64,000 nt of DNA from Bacteroidales bacterium (lineage in GTDB: Bacteria; Bacteroidota; Bacteroidia; Bacteroidales; CG2-30-32-10): assembly GCA_035353855.1 (NCBI GenBank), contig DAOQAK010000004.1, forward strand, positions 51,634 to 115,633. The letters are read 5' to 3'. Below, in pieces: positions 26,448-35,274 of the stretch (the stretch's first letter is position 1; every line of letters starts with the position of its first letter). Made by a program: the position numbers and the translations under genes. Under the pieces are notes generated by a model. It had not been told where the DNA came from, did not search any database, and was given only the letters and a program-made list of their open reading frames with translations.

Positions 26448-27808
26448 TAATAAATACAATTATATATTTAATAAAATTAAAGTTTAAGCTATTTTTTATT
26501 AAGAAAAAAACCGCGGTATTAACTAATATTTTTTATTTAGTTCTATTGTTTTCTGTAATCTTTAATGGTATTTTATTTAGCATTATTATCAATAAATTAG
26601 AAGAAATAAATAAACTACCATATAATTTTAAAAATTATTCTTATTTAATTATCATTTTGATAATTTGCATAAGAAATATTTTTCCGGTTTATAAACCTTT
26701 TCAAGATTACTTTCCTAAATATTACAATATCAATATTATTGAAAAAATTGTATACAAATCAATATATGATATTTTTTCACCTTTCTTTATTCTATTATTT
26801 GTTTTTTATTGTATAATTATTTTTTTATCAAAACCTTTTTTTGTTAATGATTTTATTTTATTTTCAATAATATTAATTACAGGATATTTCTTTGAATTAA
26901 TAATAAAAATCTTAATAGAGCATAGTTTTAATAAATTTAGAAAAAAAGCACTTATTACATTCGTACTTCTTTTATTTACTATAATATATATTTGTACTTT
27001 ATTATTTCTAAACAATTCTTTTGAAACAACTTTTATAATATTCCTTTCTTTTTTATTATCGGTCACTATAATACTTTTTTATTGCTATAAATTTAAAGAG
27101 GTTAAAAGTTATAGAATCAAAGATAAGCTTCAAACAAATAATAACCTATTTAACTATTTGATAAAAGAATCTTTTAGAAATAAAAAAATCAGAATTTCAT
27201 TCTTTTTTGGTCTAATTTTTAAAATGTTATTAGTAATTGTTAGTTTATTTATATTAAAAAAGAAAGGACATGCTTTATACAACTCTGAGTTTATATTATG
27301 GCTGTTTTCATCTCCTTTAATTTATTTTACTTATGTATTAAATAATATTTGGGGATATTCAAAAAACATGTGGTTAAGAATTCAATATTCCAGTAATAGT
27401 TTCAATAACTTTTTATTAATTTATACAATCAAATTTTCATTGATAATTTTCATTGATTTTGTTATAACAATTTCTGTTTTTATATTTCTTACTGAAAAAA
27501 ATATAATATTAGATTTTATTTATTATTATTTAAATTTATCTGTTATATTATATTTTATAGGCTTTTTTAATTCATGGTTTTTACCAGTAAATATAATAAA
27601 TGTTTTTTCATTAGATAAATTTAACAACAATACATCTACTGGGGCTTCGCTAATAACTATTACTTTATTTGTTATTTTATTTTTTCTACCTAAAACAATA
27701 GGATTATCTATATGTTATTTTGTAGTATTTATATCATATTTATTTGTTAAAAGAAACAAAAACAAAATAACTGAAAGAACATATAAAATATTTTTTTTAA
27801 ATGAATAA
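26444..27808 (+). CDS. ABC transporter permease of the bacteriocin locus
   Basis: 454 residues, extremely hydrophobic and Ile/Phe/Leu-rich, with roughly ten to twelve membrane helices. There is no recognisable sequence signature beyond that. Its start overlaps the ATPase stop (ATGA), making it the obvious membrane partner. Such two-gene ABC systems often protect producers of antimicrobial peptides. It is followed by about 100 non-coding bases and then IS3-type DNA. Confidence 0.75.
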   Translation: MIINTIIYLIKLKFKLFFIKKKTAVLTNIFYLVLLFSVIFNGILFSIIINKLEEINKLPYNFKNYSYLIIILIICIRNIFPVYKPFQDYFPKYYNINIIEKIVYKSIYDIFSPFFILLFVFYCIIIFLSKPFFVNDFILFSIILITGYFFELIIKILIEHSFNKFRKKALITFVLLLFTIIYICTLLFLNNSFETTFIIFLSFLLSVTIILFYCYKFKEVKSYRIKDKLQTNNNLFNYLIKESFRNKKIRISFFFGLIFKMLLVIVSLFILKKKGHALYNSEFILWLFSSPLIYFTYVLNNIWGYSKNMWLRIQYSSNSFNNFLLIYTIKFSLIIFIDFVITISVFIFLTEKNIILDFIYYYLNLSVILYFIGFFNSWFLPVNIINVFSLDKFNNNTSTGASLITITLFVILFFLPKTIGLSICYFVVFISYLFVKRNKNKITERTYKIFFLNE

Positions 27809-27912
27809 ATGCATGTTTAAAATAGCTTATAGCGCAGATATAAATTAATCATTCCAAGGTATAAATATTAATGATGTAATAAATATCAAAAAGAGTTATA
27901 ACGATAGATAAT

Positions 27913-28558
27913 TGTAAGCTTCCCCTTTTTTCGGACCATTCAAAATTTGAGTTTCTTTCATAAAATTTCTTTTACCAGATCCATGGGTGCTTTATTTTTT
28001 AACGCTTCGTGAGGTCTGTTATAATTGTAATCTAATTTCCATTTTTCAGTTAGTTCTCTTACTTCACTGAGCGTTCTGAACACATAAGCATTAAGAATTT
28101 CTTTTCTTAGACTACCGTTTAATCTTTCAATAAACGCATTCTGCGTTGGTTTGCCAGGTTGAATAAATATCAGTTGCACATCATTACCCTTGCACCATGC
28201 ATCCAGCTTGTCTGAAATAAGTTCAGGTCCATTATCAACACGAATCATCTTTGGTAAGCCTCTTTGTTGCTTCAGTTGCTCTAATACTCTAACGACTCTT
28301 AGTGCCGGTAATGAAGTGTCAGCCTCAATCCAAAGAACCTCTCTATTGTAATCATCTAAAATATTCAAGAGGCGGAACCTTCTGCCATCCCATAAACTGT
28401 CACTCATAAAATCCATTGACCATACCTGATTTGTGGCATCTGGGTGAAATAACGTTTGTTTAACTCTTGCCGGCAATCGTTTTTTTGCCCTGCGACGAAT
28501 GTTTAGCTGCATTTGAGTATATACTCGATACACTCGTTTGTGATTCCAGCTAATAACT
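27913..28558 (-). mobile_element. Truncated IS3-family element
   Basis: One end is recognisable near 27913 (TGTAAGCTTCCCC, a TG-initiated terminus), 45 bases beyond the transposase stop. The other end, with orfA and the N-terminal third of orfB, is missing: IS3-type coding sequence stops at about 28558, where ABC-transporter coding sequence begins on the other strand. The exact breakpoint is ambiguous by several bases. Confidence 0.7.
27958..28558 (-). pseudogene. IS3-family transposase OrfB, 5'-truncated
   Basis: Contains the rve integrase core with D-D-E intact: D41 in WSMDFMSD, D100 in IRVDNGPEL and E136 in FIERLNGS (numbered from the internal Met at 28533). The D-to-E spacing is the classic 35 residues. 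Coding similarity extends upstream of that Met (SWNHKRVYR), so the frame is the tail of a longer OrfB whose beginning has been lost. Without OrfA the protein should not transpose. Confidence 0.85.
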
Positions 28559-28843
28559 CTGGCGAGAGCATTATATCATTACCCACAACTTTTAATTCTT
28601 GATGAAGCAACTTCTTCTATGGATAAACAAACCGAAGATTTTACAATCAAGTTATTAAACACTATAAAAAAACAAACAGGTATAATTTTTATAACACATA
28701 AATTAAATATTTTAAATAAATTCTGCGACAGAATTTATTTATTAGAAAAAGGAGAAATTAATAATTCCGGTAATCATAATGAATTAATTAATTACAAAAA
28801 TTTATATAGCGATTATTGGAAGGAACTTAATATGTGTCCTTAA
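28559..28843 (+). pseudogene. 3' stump of a peptide-exporter ABC transporter ATPase
   Basis: In frame from about 28559: LARALYHYPQLLILDEATSSMD continues to FITHKLN and a terminal DYWKELNMCP. This is the end of an ABC nucleotide-binding domain from just after the signature motif: Walker B plus D-loop, H-loop and the C-terminal helix. The LARAL...ATSSMD wording matches exporters with fused membrane domains (peptidase-containing or type I), i.e. the natural processor of a double-glycine precursor. About 600 upstream residues are missing and replaced by IS3 DNA. Confidence 0.78.
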
Positions 28844-30678
28844 TTTACAACATCACCTCTTAAGGTTCGATATTTTTTTCTTGCCTCAATTACATATGTA
28901 CTTCCGGGGTAATTGGTCATCAGCTTTTCGTAGTACTCCATGGCTTTTACAGTATCCTTATATTGTATCTCATAAATTCCTGCAAGCTTATAAAGTGCAT
29001 CATCGGCCAAAATATCGAAAGCATAACTTTCTTCAACTTTTTTATAATAAACAACTGCGGAATCATAAAGTTTTTCTTTCATATATATTTCAGCTTTCTT
29101 ATAATATGCCTCATCAAAAAGCGAATGAAATTTATATTTTATAAAAAGTGAATCCAGTGTTTTTATTGCTTCATTATTTTTGTTGCGGAAGAATAAAAGG
29201 TCAGCACGGGAATACATCATCAAAGCATCATAAGTACTGTCCATATCTGAATTATCGCTTATTAGTAATGATAAATCCATTGCATCGTTAGCTATAAGTT
29301 TTGATGTTGCTGCTTTCAGCACATCGAGTTGAGTTTTTGCCCACTCAAATTCGCCAATGTAATAAGATAATTTTGCATTTTTAAATTTAGCAAGATGACC
29401 TATGGGTTCATCTTTAAAAGCCTTTTCCACCTGTGAATACAATAATGTAGCTTCCCATACTTCACCTGTCATAAGTAAAATATCGGCAAGTTCTATCTTA
29501 CATTCAGCTATTGATTTTGCTTGTGCCGATTTTATTTCAAGAGCTTCATATAATAGTTTTATGGCTTCTTCAGTTTTATAGGAATAAAATGCAAGCAAAT
29601 GAGCATAATTTTTTATGATGGAAATGGAATATGATGATTTCCCTAATTCATCAAGCGCCGACTTATAATCATTCACAAGACTTTCAATATCTGAATTTGT
29701 ATATAAGGAAGTCGTGATCTTTAAAAACTTTGTATCTAAAATTTCTGTTTTACTGCTCAGGTAATAATAATTTTCGGAGCCTTTATTAATGATGTATTGG
29801 TAAGCAGCAATGGCTATATCATAAAACCCGTTGGATGAAGCAAGGCGCGCAATATTGAAAACTCTTTTACCATCTTCCTTGTTTCGTTTATCCAATGATT
29901 TAGCCTGTATCAGGGCTATATCAAAATCTTTTATTTGCGTGGAATACCATAATAGCATTTCCGAATAAAATGTTTCATCTGGATTTTCCTGTATTTTTTT
30001 TAACAGTATTTTTTTTAAGGCAGCGCCTTGTTTTCCGTCAGTATCTTCCGTTAAAATATCCTGTATTATTTCCTGAACTTTTTCCAAATACTCCGATGAA
30101 TTAAACTGAATGAGCTTGATATATTCCTCCATCATTTTTTCATACTCACCCTGCGAGCCATATATTTCGGCTAATTCAAGACTGAAAGGATAATACCCCG
30201 ACATGGCTTTCCGCATTTTCTCATAAGTCTCAACGGCATAACTTATTTTTTTTCGAAGCAGAAATGCATTGGCAAGGTCAATCACGTATTGCTTGTCCTT
30301 TATAGCATTTTTAATCATCAGGTCATATTGTTCAGCTGCTTTTTTTTCATCACCCTGAACATTGTATAAATAACCCAGGTCAACGCCATACTGAGGAACG
30401 GAAATATTTCTTTTGATTTGTTTCTTGATTATTTTTTCTGCCGTTTTATAATCTTTAAGTTCTACAAGGCAGGAAAGGTAAGAGCTGTAATATAGATAAT
30501 CCTGTTTTTTATTATAAAGCTTTTCATAATATACTAAAGCCTTATCGTATTCTTTATTCTGAAAATATTGTGCAGCCAGTTGTTCATCAGTTTCAGGCTG
30601 TGCAAAAGAAAATGATTGTATAAAAAATATCAATAATGAAATAAGAAGAATTTTATTTTGAAAAATTTTTTTCATCAT
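28840..30678 (-). CDS. Secreted TPR-repeat protein
   Basis: 612 residues, signal peptide (LLISLLIFFIQSFSFAQ), then TPR units over almost the whole length, e.g. AAQYFQNKEYDKALVYYEKLY, KKAAEQYDLMIKN, and C-terminal DEAYYKKAEIYMKEKLYDSAVVYYKKV and KAMEYYEKLMTNYPGSTYVIEARKKY. The latter resemble BamD/YbgF-like TPRs. Likely a periplasmic scaffold for an envelope complex; partner unknown. It lies 24 bases after serS on the same strand, so it may be co-transcribed. Its end overlaps the exporter stump by four bases. Confidence 0.85.
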   Translation of the reverse strand: MMKKIFQNKILLISLLIFFIQSFSFAQPETDEQLAAQYFQNKEYDKALVYYEKLYNKKQDYLYYSSYLSCLVELKDYKTAEKIIKKQIKRNISVPQYGVDLGYLYNVQGDEKKAAEQYDLMIKNAIKDKQYVIDLANAFLLRKKISYAVETYEKMRKAMSGYYPFSLELAEIYGSQGEYEKMMEEYIKLIQFNSSEYLEKVQEIIQDILTEDTDGKQGAALKKILLKKIQENPDETFYSEMLLWYSTQIKDFDIALIQAKSLDKRNKEDGKRVFNIARLASSNGFYDIAIAAYQYIINKGSENYYYLSSKTEILDTKFLKITTSLYTNSDIESLVNDYKSALDELGKSSYSISIIKNYAHLLAFYSYKTEEAIKLLYEALEIKSAQAKSIAECKIELADILLMTGEVWEATLLYSQVEKAFKDEPIGHLAKFKNAKLSYYIGEFEWAKTQLDVLKAATSKLIANDAMDLSLLISDNSDMDSTYDALMMYSRADLLFFRNKNNEAIKTLDSLFIKYKFHSLFDEAYYKKAEIYMKEKLYDSAVVYYKKVEESYAFDILADDALYKLAGIYEIQYKDTVKAMEYYEKLMTNYPGSTYVIEARKKYRTLRGDVVN

Positions 30679-30702
30679 AGATATTTTTTACCGATTTGAT
30701 AA

Positions 30703-31974
30703 TTAATTTATCAAATCAAAACCTGTATATTCAGCTAAAGCTTTCGGAATTTTTATTCCTTCGGCAGTTTGATTATTTTCCAATAATGCAGCCACTATAC
30801 GGGGTAATGCTAATGCGCTGCCATTTAGTGTATGTGCAAGTTTTGTTTTCCCATCCGTATCTTTATAGCGTATTTTCATACGATTCGACTGAAATGTTTC
30901 AAAATTAGAAACAGAACTCACTTCAAGCCATTTCTGTTGGGCTGCTGAGTACACTTCAAAATCATAGGTCCAGGCTGAAGTAAAACTTATATCCCCTCCA
31001 CATAATTTTAAAATACGGAAAGGAAGTTCCAGTTTACGTAATATACCAGCAACATAATCTTTCATTTCTTCAAGCGTTGCATATGATTTTTCAGGAAAAG
31101 TAATGTTTACAATTTCTACTTTATCGAACTGATGCAATCGGTTTAATCCGCGGACATCCTTCCCGTACGACCCGGCTTCCCTGCGAAAACAGGCTGAATA
31201 TGCAGTAGTTTTCACCGGTAATTGTTCTGCTTTAAATATTGTATCACGATAAAAATTTGTAACCGGAACTTCTGCTGTAGGTATGAGATAAAGATTATCG
31301 GCCGAAGCAAAATACATTTGTCCTTCCTTATCGGGCAACTGACCGGTACCATATGCTGAGTCTTCATTAACAACATAAGGTGGCTGACATTCGGTATAGC
31401 CTGCTTTTACTGCATTATCGAGGAAAAAATTTATCAACGCCCTTTGAAGACGGGCGCCTTTACCACGGTATACGGGAAATCCTGAGCCAGTAATTTTCAC
31501 TCCGGTTTCAAAATCAATGATATTATATTTCGTGGCAATATCCCAATGTGCCAAAGCATTTTTATCGAGTTGTAAAATTTGTCCTTCTTCATGAACAATT
31601 AAATTGTCATCAGCGCCTTTACCTTTAGGAATGGTCTCATGTGGTAAGTTGGGAAGCAACACCATTGCATCATTCAGCTCTTTCTCTGTTTTCTGAAGTT
31701 CATCGGAAAGCTCCTTTGATATATTTTTTAGTTCAGCGCTTCTTTCTTTTAAAGTTGCTGCTTCTGCTGCTTTTCCGCTTTTGAAAAGCATTCCTATTTC
31801 TTTGGCAATATTGTTAGCTTCAGCAAGATTATCGTCCAGTTTTTTTTGCGTTTCTCTGCGAGAGGCATCAATCTGGATTATTTTTTCTACCAATAGAGTT
31901 GCATCAAAATTTTTTATTGCAAGTCTTTTTATTATCTCCTGTGGGTTTTCCCTGATAATTCCTATTTGTAACAT
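30703..31974 (-). CDS. serS: Seryl-tRNA synthetase
   Basis: 423 residues, class II synthetase. The N-terminal long coiled-coil arm (about 30-105, rich in Lys/Glu/Leu) that grips tRNA-Ser is visible. Catalytic motifs follow: GARLQRALINFFLD (motif 1 region), CFRREAGSYGKDVRGLNRLHQFDKVE (motif 2) and LNGSALALPRIVAALLENNQ (motif 3). Charges tRNA-Ser and tRNA-Sec with serine. Confidence 0.97.
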   Translation of the reverse strand: MLQIGIIRENPQEIIKRLAIKNFDATLLVEKIIQIDASRRETQKKLDDNLAEANNIAKEIGMLFKSGKAAEAATLKERSAELKNISKELSDELQKTEKELNDAMVLLPNLPHETIPKGKGADDNLIVHEEGQILQLDKNALAHWDIATKYNIIDFETGVKITGSGFPVYRGKGARLQRALINFFLDNAVKAGYTECQPPYVVNEDSAYGTGQLPDKEGQMYFASADNLYLIPTAEVPVTNFYRDTIFKAEQLPVKTTAYSACFRREAGSYGKDVRGLNRLHQFDKVEIVNITFPEKSYATLEEMKDYVAGILRKLELPFRILKLCGGDISFTSAWTYDFEVYSAAQQKWLEVSSVSNFETFQSNRMKIRYKDTDGKTKLAHTLNGSALALPRIVAALLENNQTAEGIKIPKALAEYTGFDLIN

Positions 31975-31992
31975 AATATTAAAGTTGATTTA

Positions 31993-32000
31993 CAAAAGTA
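31993..32000 (-). promoter_or_regulatory. -7 box for serS
   Basis: TACTTTTG (minus strand), a perfect TAnnTTTG, 18 bases before the ATG and just downstream of the rpmA terminator. Confidence 0.5.
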
Positions 32001-32004
32001 TGTA

Positions 32005-32036
32005 AAATAAAAAATCTCCCGATAATTTTGGGAGAC
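32005..32036 (-). terminator. Terminator of the rplU-rpmA operon
   Basis: On the minus strand the stem TCTCCC (32035-32030) pairs with GGGAGA (32020-32015), followed by a T-rich run into 32005. Confidence 0.7.
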
Positions 32037-32140
32037 TTATTATAAAAAAAATACATTAACTTAAAAACTGCACCTCAAATCATTCAAACAAAATTTTGAA
32101 ATTTATTTTGTTCTGAATTCTGGGTTTTTAAATTTTATTT

Positions 32141-32404
32141 TTATTCAGCTGTTGCAGGAACAACCGAAACATATGAACGGTTATCTTTTCTTTTCCTGAA
32201 TTGTACAATACCATCAGTTAAAGCAAAAATAGTATGGTCTGAACCTAAACCAACATTTTCACCAGGATGATGAACAGTTCCTCTTTGACGAACAATAATA
32301 TTTCCGGCAACTACCATCTGACCGCCATATATTTTAATGCCTAACCGCTTACTGTGCGATTCACGTCCGTTATGCGAACTACCGGCTCCTTTTTTATGTG
32401 CCAT
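32141..32404 (-). CDS. rpmA: 50S ribosomal protein L27
   Basis: 87 residues. MAHKKGAGSSHNGRESHSKRLG at the N-terminus and GGNIIVRQRGT-type core (here AGNIIVRQRGT) are diagnostic of bL27, whose N-terminal tail reaches the peptidyl transferase centre. The protein starts directly with the mature-type sequence, so no prepeptide cleavage is needed. It lies 18 bases after rplU. Confidence 0.97.
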   Translation of the reverse strand: MAHKKGAGSSHNGRESHSKRLGIKIYGGQMVVAGNIIVRQRGTVHHPGENVGLGSDHTIFALTDGIVQFRKRKDNRSYVSVVPATAE

Positions 32405-32422
32405 AATTCAAATTTTAAAAGT

Positions 32423-32794
32423 TTATTCTTTATTCTCTGTTTCTGTAGCAGTATCAGCCTTTACCTTTTTAGGTTTAGCGCCTTTTTCTGCTATATTTTC
32501 AATCTGTATTTTTGTGAGTTGCTGACGATGACCTGATGATTTCTGGTAACCTTTTCTTCTTCTTTTCTTAAAGATAGTTACTTTATCACCTTTTAGATGT
32601 GAAAGAATTTTGGCAGTAACTTTAGCTCCATCAACAAATGGCTGACCTAATGTTATCTTACCTTTATTATCAATCAGCATCACATCGCCAAATTCAAGGG
32701 TAGCGCCCACTTCAGCTGCAAGACGATGAACGATCACCTCTTGTTCTTTCTCAACCCTGAATTGCTGTCCTGCTATTTCAACAATCGCGTACAT
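32423..32794 (-). CDS. rplU: 50S ribosomal protein L21 with C-terminal extension
   Basis: 123 residues. MYAIVEIAGQQFRVEKEQ and KRRRRKGYQKSSGHRQQLTKIQI identify bL21. Typical L21 is about 103 residues; here a Lys/Glu/Thr-rich, presumably disordered tail (KPKKVKADTATETENKE) is added. First gene of the rplU-rpmA operon, with a well-matched promoter upstream. Confidence 0.97.
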   Translation of the reverse strand: MYAIVEIAGQQFRVEKEQEVIVHRLAAEVGATLEFGDVMLIDNKGKITLGQPFVDGAKVTAKILSHLKGDKVTIFKKRRRKGYQKSSGHRQQLTKIQIENIAEKGAKPKKVKADTATETENKE

Positions 32795-32844
32795 TGTATT
32801 GATTTTTAAAAGTTAATCCCTTAAAATTTATATTTTAGGGGGTG

Positions 32845-32874
32845 CAAAGTTATGAAATTTTTTAAATAATCAAA
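32845..32874 (-). promoter_or_regulatory. Promoter of rplU-rpmA
   Basis: Minus strand TTTG (32874-32871), 18 bases, TAACTTTG (32852-32845), matching the Bacteroidota -33/-7 consensus, about 50 bases before the rplU ATG. Confidence 0.6.
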
Positions 32875-33057
32875 TATTATTCAATAGAAAATAATCTATT
32901 TGCCTTCAAATATTTATTAAAAGTGCGAAATAACATATTTTTTACAAATAATTTTAAAAGAAAATGATTTTATAAAAATTAATTATCCGTCATACATATA
33001 TATATATTTATATAAGTGGTGTGATATCGTGTTATAAAAATTAAAGATTGCTTTAAA

Positions 33058-33089
33058 TTTGTCCCTGACAAAATAAAAGTTTAATTTCG
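33058..33089 (+). promoter_or_regulatory. Promoter of prs
   Basis: TTTG (33058-33061), 20 bases, TAATTTCG (33082-33089): correct spacing, with one mismatch in the -7 box (TTCG for TTTG). The ATG is 43 bases downstream. Confidence 0.55.
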
Positions 33090-33132
33090 CAGCCCGTAAC
33101 AGTATTAACAATTAAAAATACTTTATCGGTAT

Positions 33133-34080
33133 ATGGGTTCATCAATAGTAAATATAGTATCCGGAAGAGCTTCGCAATATCTTGCTGAGAAAATTGCAGC
33201 ATGTTATGGTAAGAAGTTAGGAAATGTTCGTGTTTCTACATTCAGTGATGGGGAATTTCAGCCATCATTCGAAGAAACTGTAAGGGGTCATAAAATGTTT
33301 ATCATTCAATCTACCTTTGCTCCATGTGATAACATTTTTGAACTTCTTTTAATGATTGACGCAGCTAAAAGAGCATCAGCACATTCGGTTGCAGCGGTGA
33401 TACCTTATTTTGGATATGCCCGTCAGGATCGCAAAGACAAACCACGTGTTCCAATAGGTTCAAAGCTTATTGCAAATCTGCTTACTGCCGCAGGAGTAAA
33501 TCGTATTATTACTATGGACCTTCATGCTGATCAAATTCAGGGATTTTTCGATGTTCCTGTGGATCATCTATATGGCTCAACCATGTTTGTACCTTATTTA
33601 AAAAGTCTTAATCTACCGAATTTAACCATGTCGTCGCCCGATACCGGTGGAACAAGAAGAGCAGTAGCTTATTCTAAATTCCTTAATTCCGATTTGGTGA
33701 TTTGTTATAAGCAACGAGTGAAAGCAAATGTAGTTGGTAAGCTTACTGTTATTGGCGATGTTGAAGGAAAAGATGTGGTATTGGTTGATGATATTATTGA
33801 TACCGCCGGCACCATTACAAAAGCAGCTGATATGCTTATGGAAAAAGGGGCTGTAAGTGTAAGAGCCATTGCAACACATCCCATTCTTTCAGGAAACGCT
33901 ATTGAACGCTTAGAAAAATCAGCTTTAAAAGAAATTATTGTAAGCGATACCATTCCGCTAAAAAAGGAAAGCAGTAAAATTACCGTGCTTTCATCGGCAG
34001 GTTTATTTGCCGATGTAATCGGAAGGATTCATAATTACGAATCGGTAAGTACACATTTTAAGTTTAATCCAATATTATAG
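33133..34080 (+). CDS. prs: Ribose-phosphate pyrophosphokinase
   Basis: 315 residues. Makes PRPP from ribose 5-phosphate and ATP for purine, pyrimidine, His, Trp and NAD synthesis. Visible: FSDGEFQPSFEETVRG, YFGYARQDRKDKPR and the PRPP-binding loop VVLVDDIIDTAGTI (about 215-228). Length and motifs are those of class I enzymes. Followed 44 bases later by rplY; the prs-rplY order is common in bacteria. Confidence 0.97.
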   Translation: MGSSIVNIVSGRASQYLAEKIAACYGKKLGNVRVSTFSDGEFQPSFEETVRGHKMFIIQSTFAPCDNIFELLLMIDAAKRASAHSVAAVIPYFGYARQDRKDKPRVPIGSKLIANLLTAAGVNRIITMDLHADQIQGFFDVPVDHLYGSTMFVPYLKSLNLPNLTMSSPDTGGTRRAVAYSKFLNSDLVICYKQRVKANVVGKLTVIGDVEGKDVVLVDDIIDTAGTITKAADMLMEKGAVSVRAIATHPILSGNAIERLEKSALKEIIVSDTIPLKKESSKITVLSSAGLFADVIGRIHNYESVSTHFKFNPIL

Positions 34081-34124
34081 TTCTTTAATTTATTCTATTC
34101 ATTAACCAATTAATTTTTAACATT

Positions 34125-34814
34125 ATGAAAGCAGTATCTATTAGCGGTTCTCCACGCGAGAACGTAGGGAAAAAAGATGCTAAGAAGCAACGTAATGAAG
34201 GGAATATTCCCTGCGTGCTTTATGGCGGAAAGGATCAAGTACATTTTGCAACCCCGGAATCCAGTTTTAAAAAAATTGTTTATACGTCTGAGGTTTGTAC
34301 AGTAAAAATCAATATTAATGGAAAAGAACATGACGCTATCCTTCAGGATATTCAATACCATCCTGTAAGTGATAAAATATTACACGCTGATTTTCTTGAA
34401 GTATCTCCCGAAAAACCGGTAACAATACATGTTCCTGTTAAACTTACAGGAAGCGCACCTGGTGTATTAAAAGGTGGAAAGTTGCATCATAAGATCCGTA
34501 AACTGAAAATCCAGGGACTTTTACCTTATCTACCTGATGACATTACATTAGACATATCATCACTTGAAATAAATGATTCTATTAAAGTAAGTGATATCGT
34601 TCGTGATAACATTACTCTCTTAGACCCAAAAACAGCCGTTGTTGTTGGAGTCAGGATCACAAGAGTTGTTGTTGAAGAAACACCAACTGCTGAAGGTGCT
34701 GCTCCTGCTGAAGGTGCTACCGGAGCTACTGCTACTCCTGCTGCTCCTGCTGCCGATGATAAAGGAAAAGAAAAGGATAAAGGCGGAAAAGACAAAGGAA
34801 AAGAAAAGAAATAA
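34125..34814 (+). CDS. rplY: 50S ribosomal protein L25/general stress protein Ctc
   Basis: 229 residues: an N-terminal L25 5S-rRNA-binding domain (SPRENVGKKDAKKQRNEGNIPCVLYGG) and a TL5/Ctc C-terminal beta domain up to about residue 183. A low-complexity tail follows of Ala/Pro/Glu/Thr repeats and then alternating Lys/Asp/Glu/Gly. The tail is absent from short L25 proteins and is presumably disordered. Co-oriented with prs and probably co-transcribed. Confidence 0.95.
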   Translation: MKAVSISGSPRENVGKKDAKKQRNEGNIPCVLYGGKDQVHFATPESSFKKIVYTSEVCTVKININGKEHDAILQDIQYHPVSDKILHADFLEVSPEKPVTIHVPVKLTGSAPGVLKGGKLHHKIRKLKIQGLLPYLPDDITLDISSLEINDSIKVSDIVRDNITLLDPKTAVVVGVRITRVVVEETPTAEGAAPAEGATGATATPAAPAADDKGKEKDKGGKDKGKEKK

Positions 34815-34836
34815 TATTTCTAACCTAAACCATTCT

Positions 34837-34871
34837 AAAAGGCTGTCTCTGGTTTTAAGACAGCCTTTTAT
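34837..34871 (+). terminator. Terminator after rplY
   Basis: Perfect 12-bp stem AAAAGGCTGTCT (34837-34848) with AGACAGCCTTTT (34858-34869), nine-base loop. Confidence 0.88.
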
Positions 34872-34929
34872 TATAATATTTATTCATATTTTATATTTTC
34901 GTGAGACATTTTAAATACTAAACATGTTT

Positions 34930-35062
34930 AATTAAGTTAGTTTTCTTGATAAAACGCCTAACGATTTTAAAAAAAATGATATAATCTGTTTCATTGAAAG
35001 CAATGAAATAAAAATGGCAAACTTCATATACATGTGTAAAGACGGGCGACTTAAAACACATA
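34930..35062 (+). pseudogene. Degenerate partial duplicate of the glnA 5' end
   Basis: About 133 bases match 38079-38211 inside the glnA gene at roughly nine bases in ten, with one single-base insertion and scattered substitutions, e.g. the shared blocks TTAGTTTTCTTGATAAAAC, TTTCATTGAAAGCAATGAAA and AGACGGGCGACTTAAAACAC. The frame is broken and stops follow at once, so it cannot encode glutamine synthetase. It lies about 3.1 kb upstream of the real gene in the same orientation. Confidence 0.88.
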
Positions 35063-35274
35063 AGTAATTAATTAAAGCGAAAGATGGAACAAGACTTGTA
35101 ACAACAGCGGAAGCTTTGCTGATGTTGTTATTGACTTATGGATCAACAGGAAAGAAATTGATGGCGTTGCTCATCATTACGTAGGGAAATTTATTTTGAA
35201 AAATAGTTAAAAAAAGTTTATCTTTGGACTGTTCTAAAAAATGAGGTCGATAATACATTAATAGAAAAACAAAG
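35063..35274. other. Non-coding remnant region before the secreted-protein cluster
   Basis: Contains a short frame (about 35087-35211) whose translation includes GSFADVVIDLWINRKEIDGV. It looks protein-like but lacks a start and any recognisable family. Probably another gene fragment next to the glnA relic. Confidence 0.4.

Larger units (their letters stand above)
32795..33132. other. Divergent AT-rich promoter region between rplU and prs
   Basis: 338 bases without a coding frame. It contains the rplU promoter on the minus strand and the prs promoter on the plus strand. A (TA)n-rich stretch around 32995-33015 lies between them. No RNA gene recognised. Confidence 0.6.

Noticed and set aside
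34526..34795. Minus-strand Ala/Val/Ser-rich frame over rplY
   Set aside because: It is the reverse reading of the low-complexity L25 tail.
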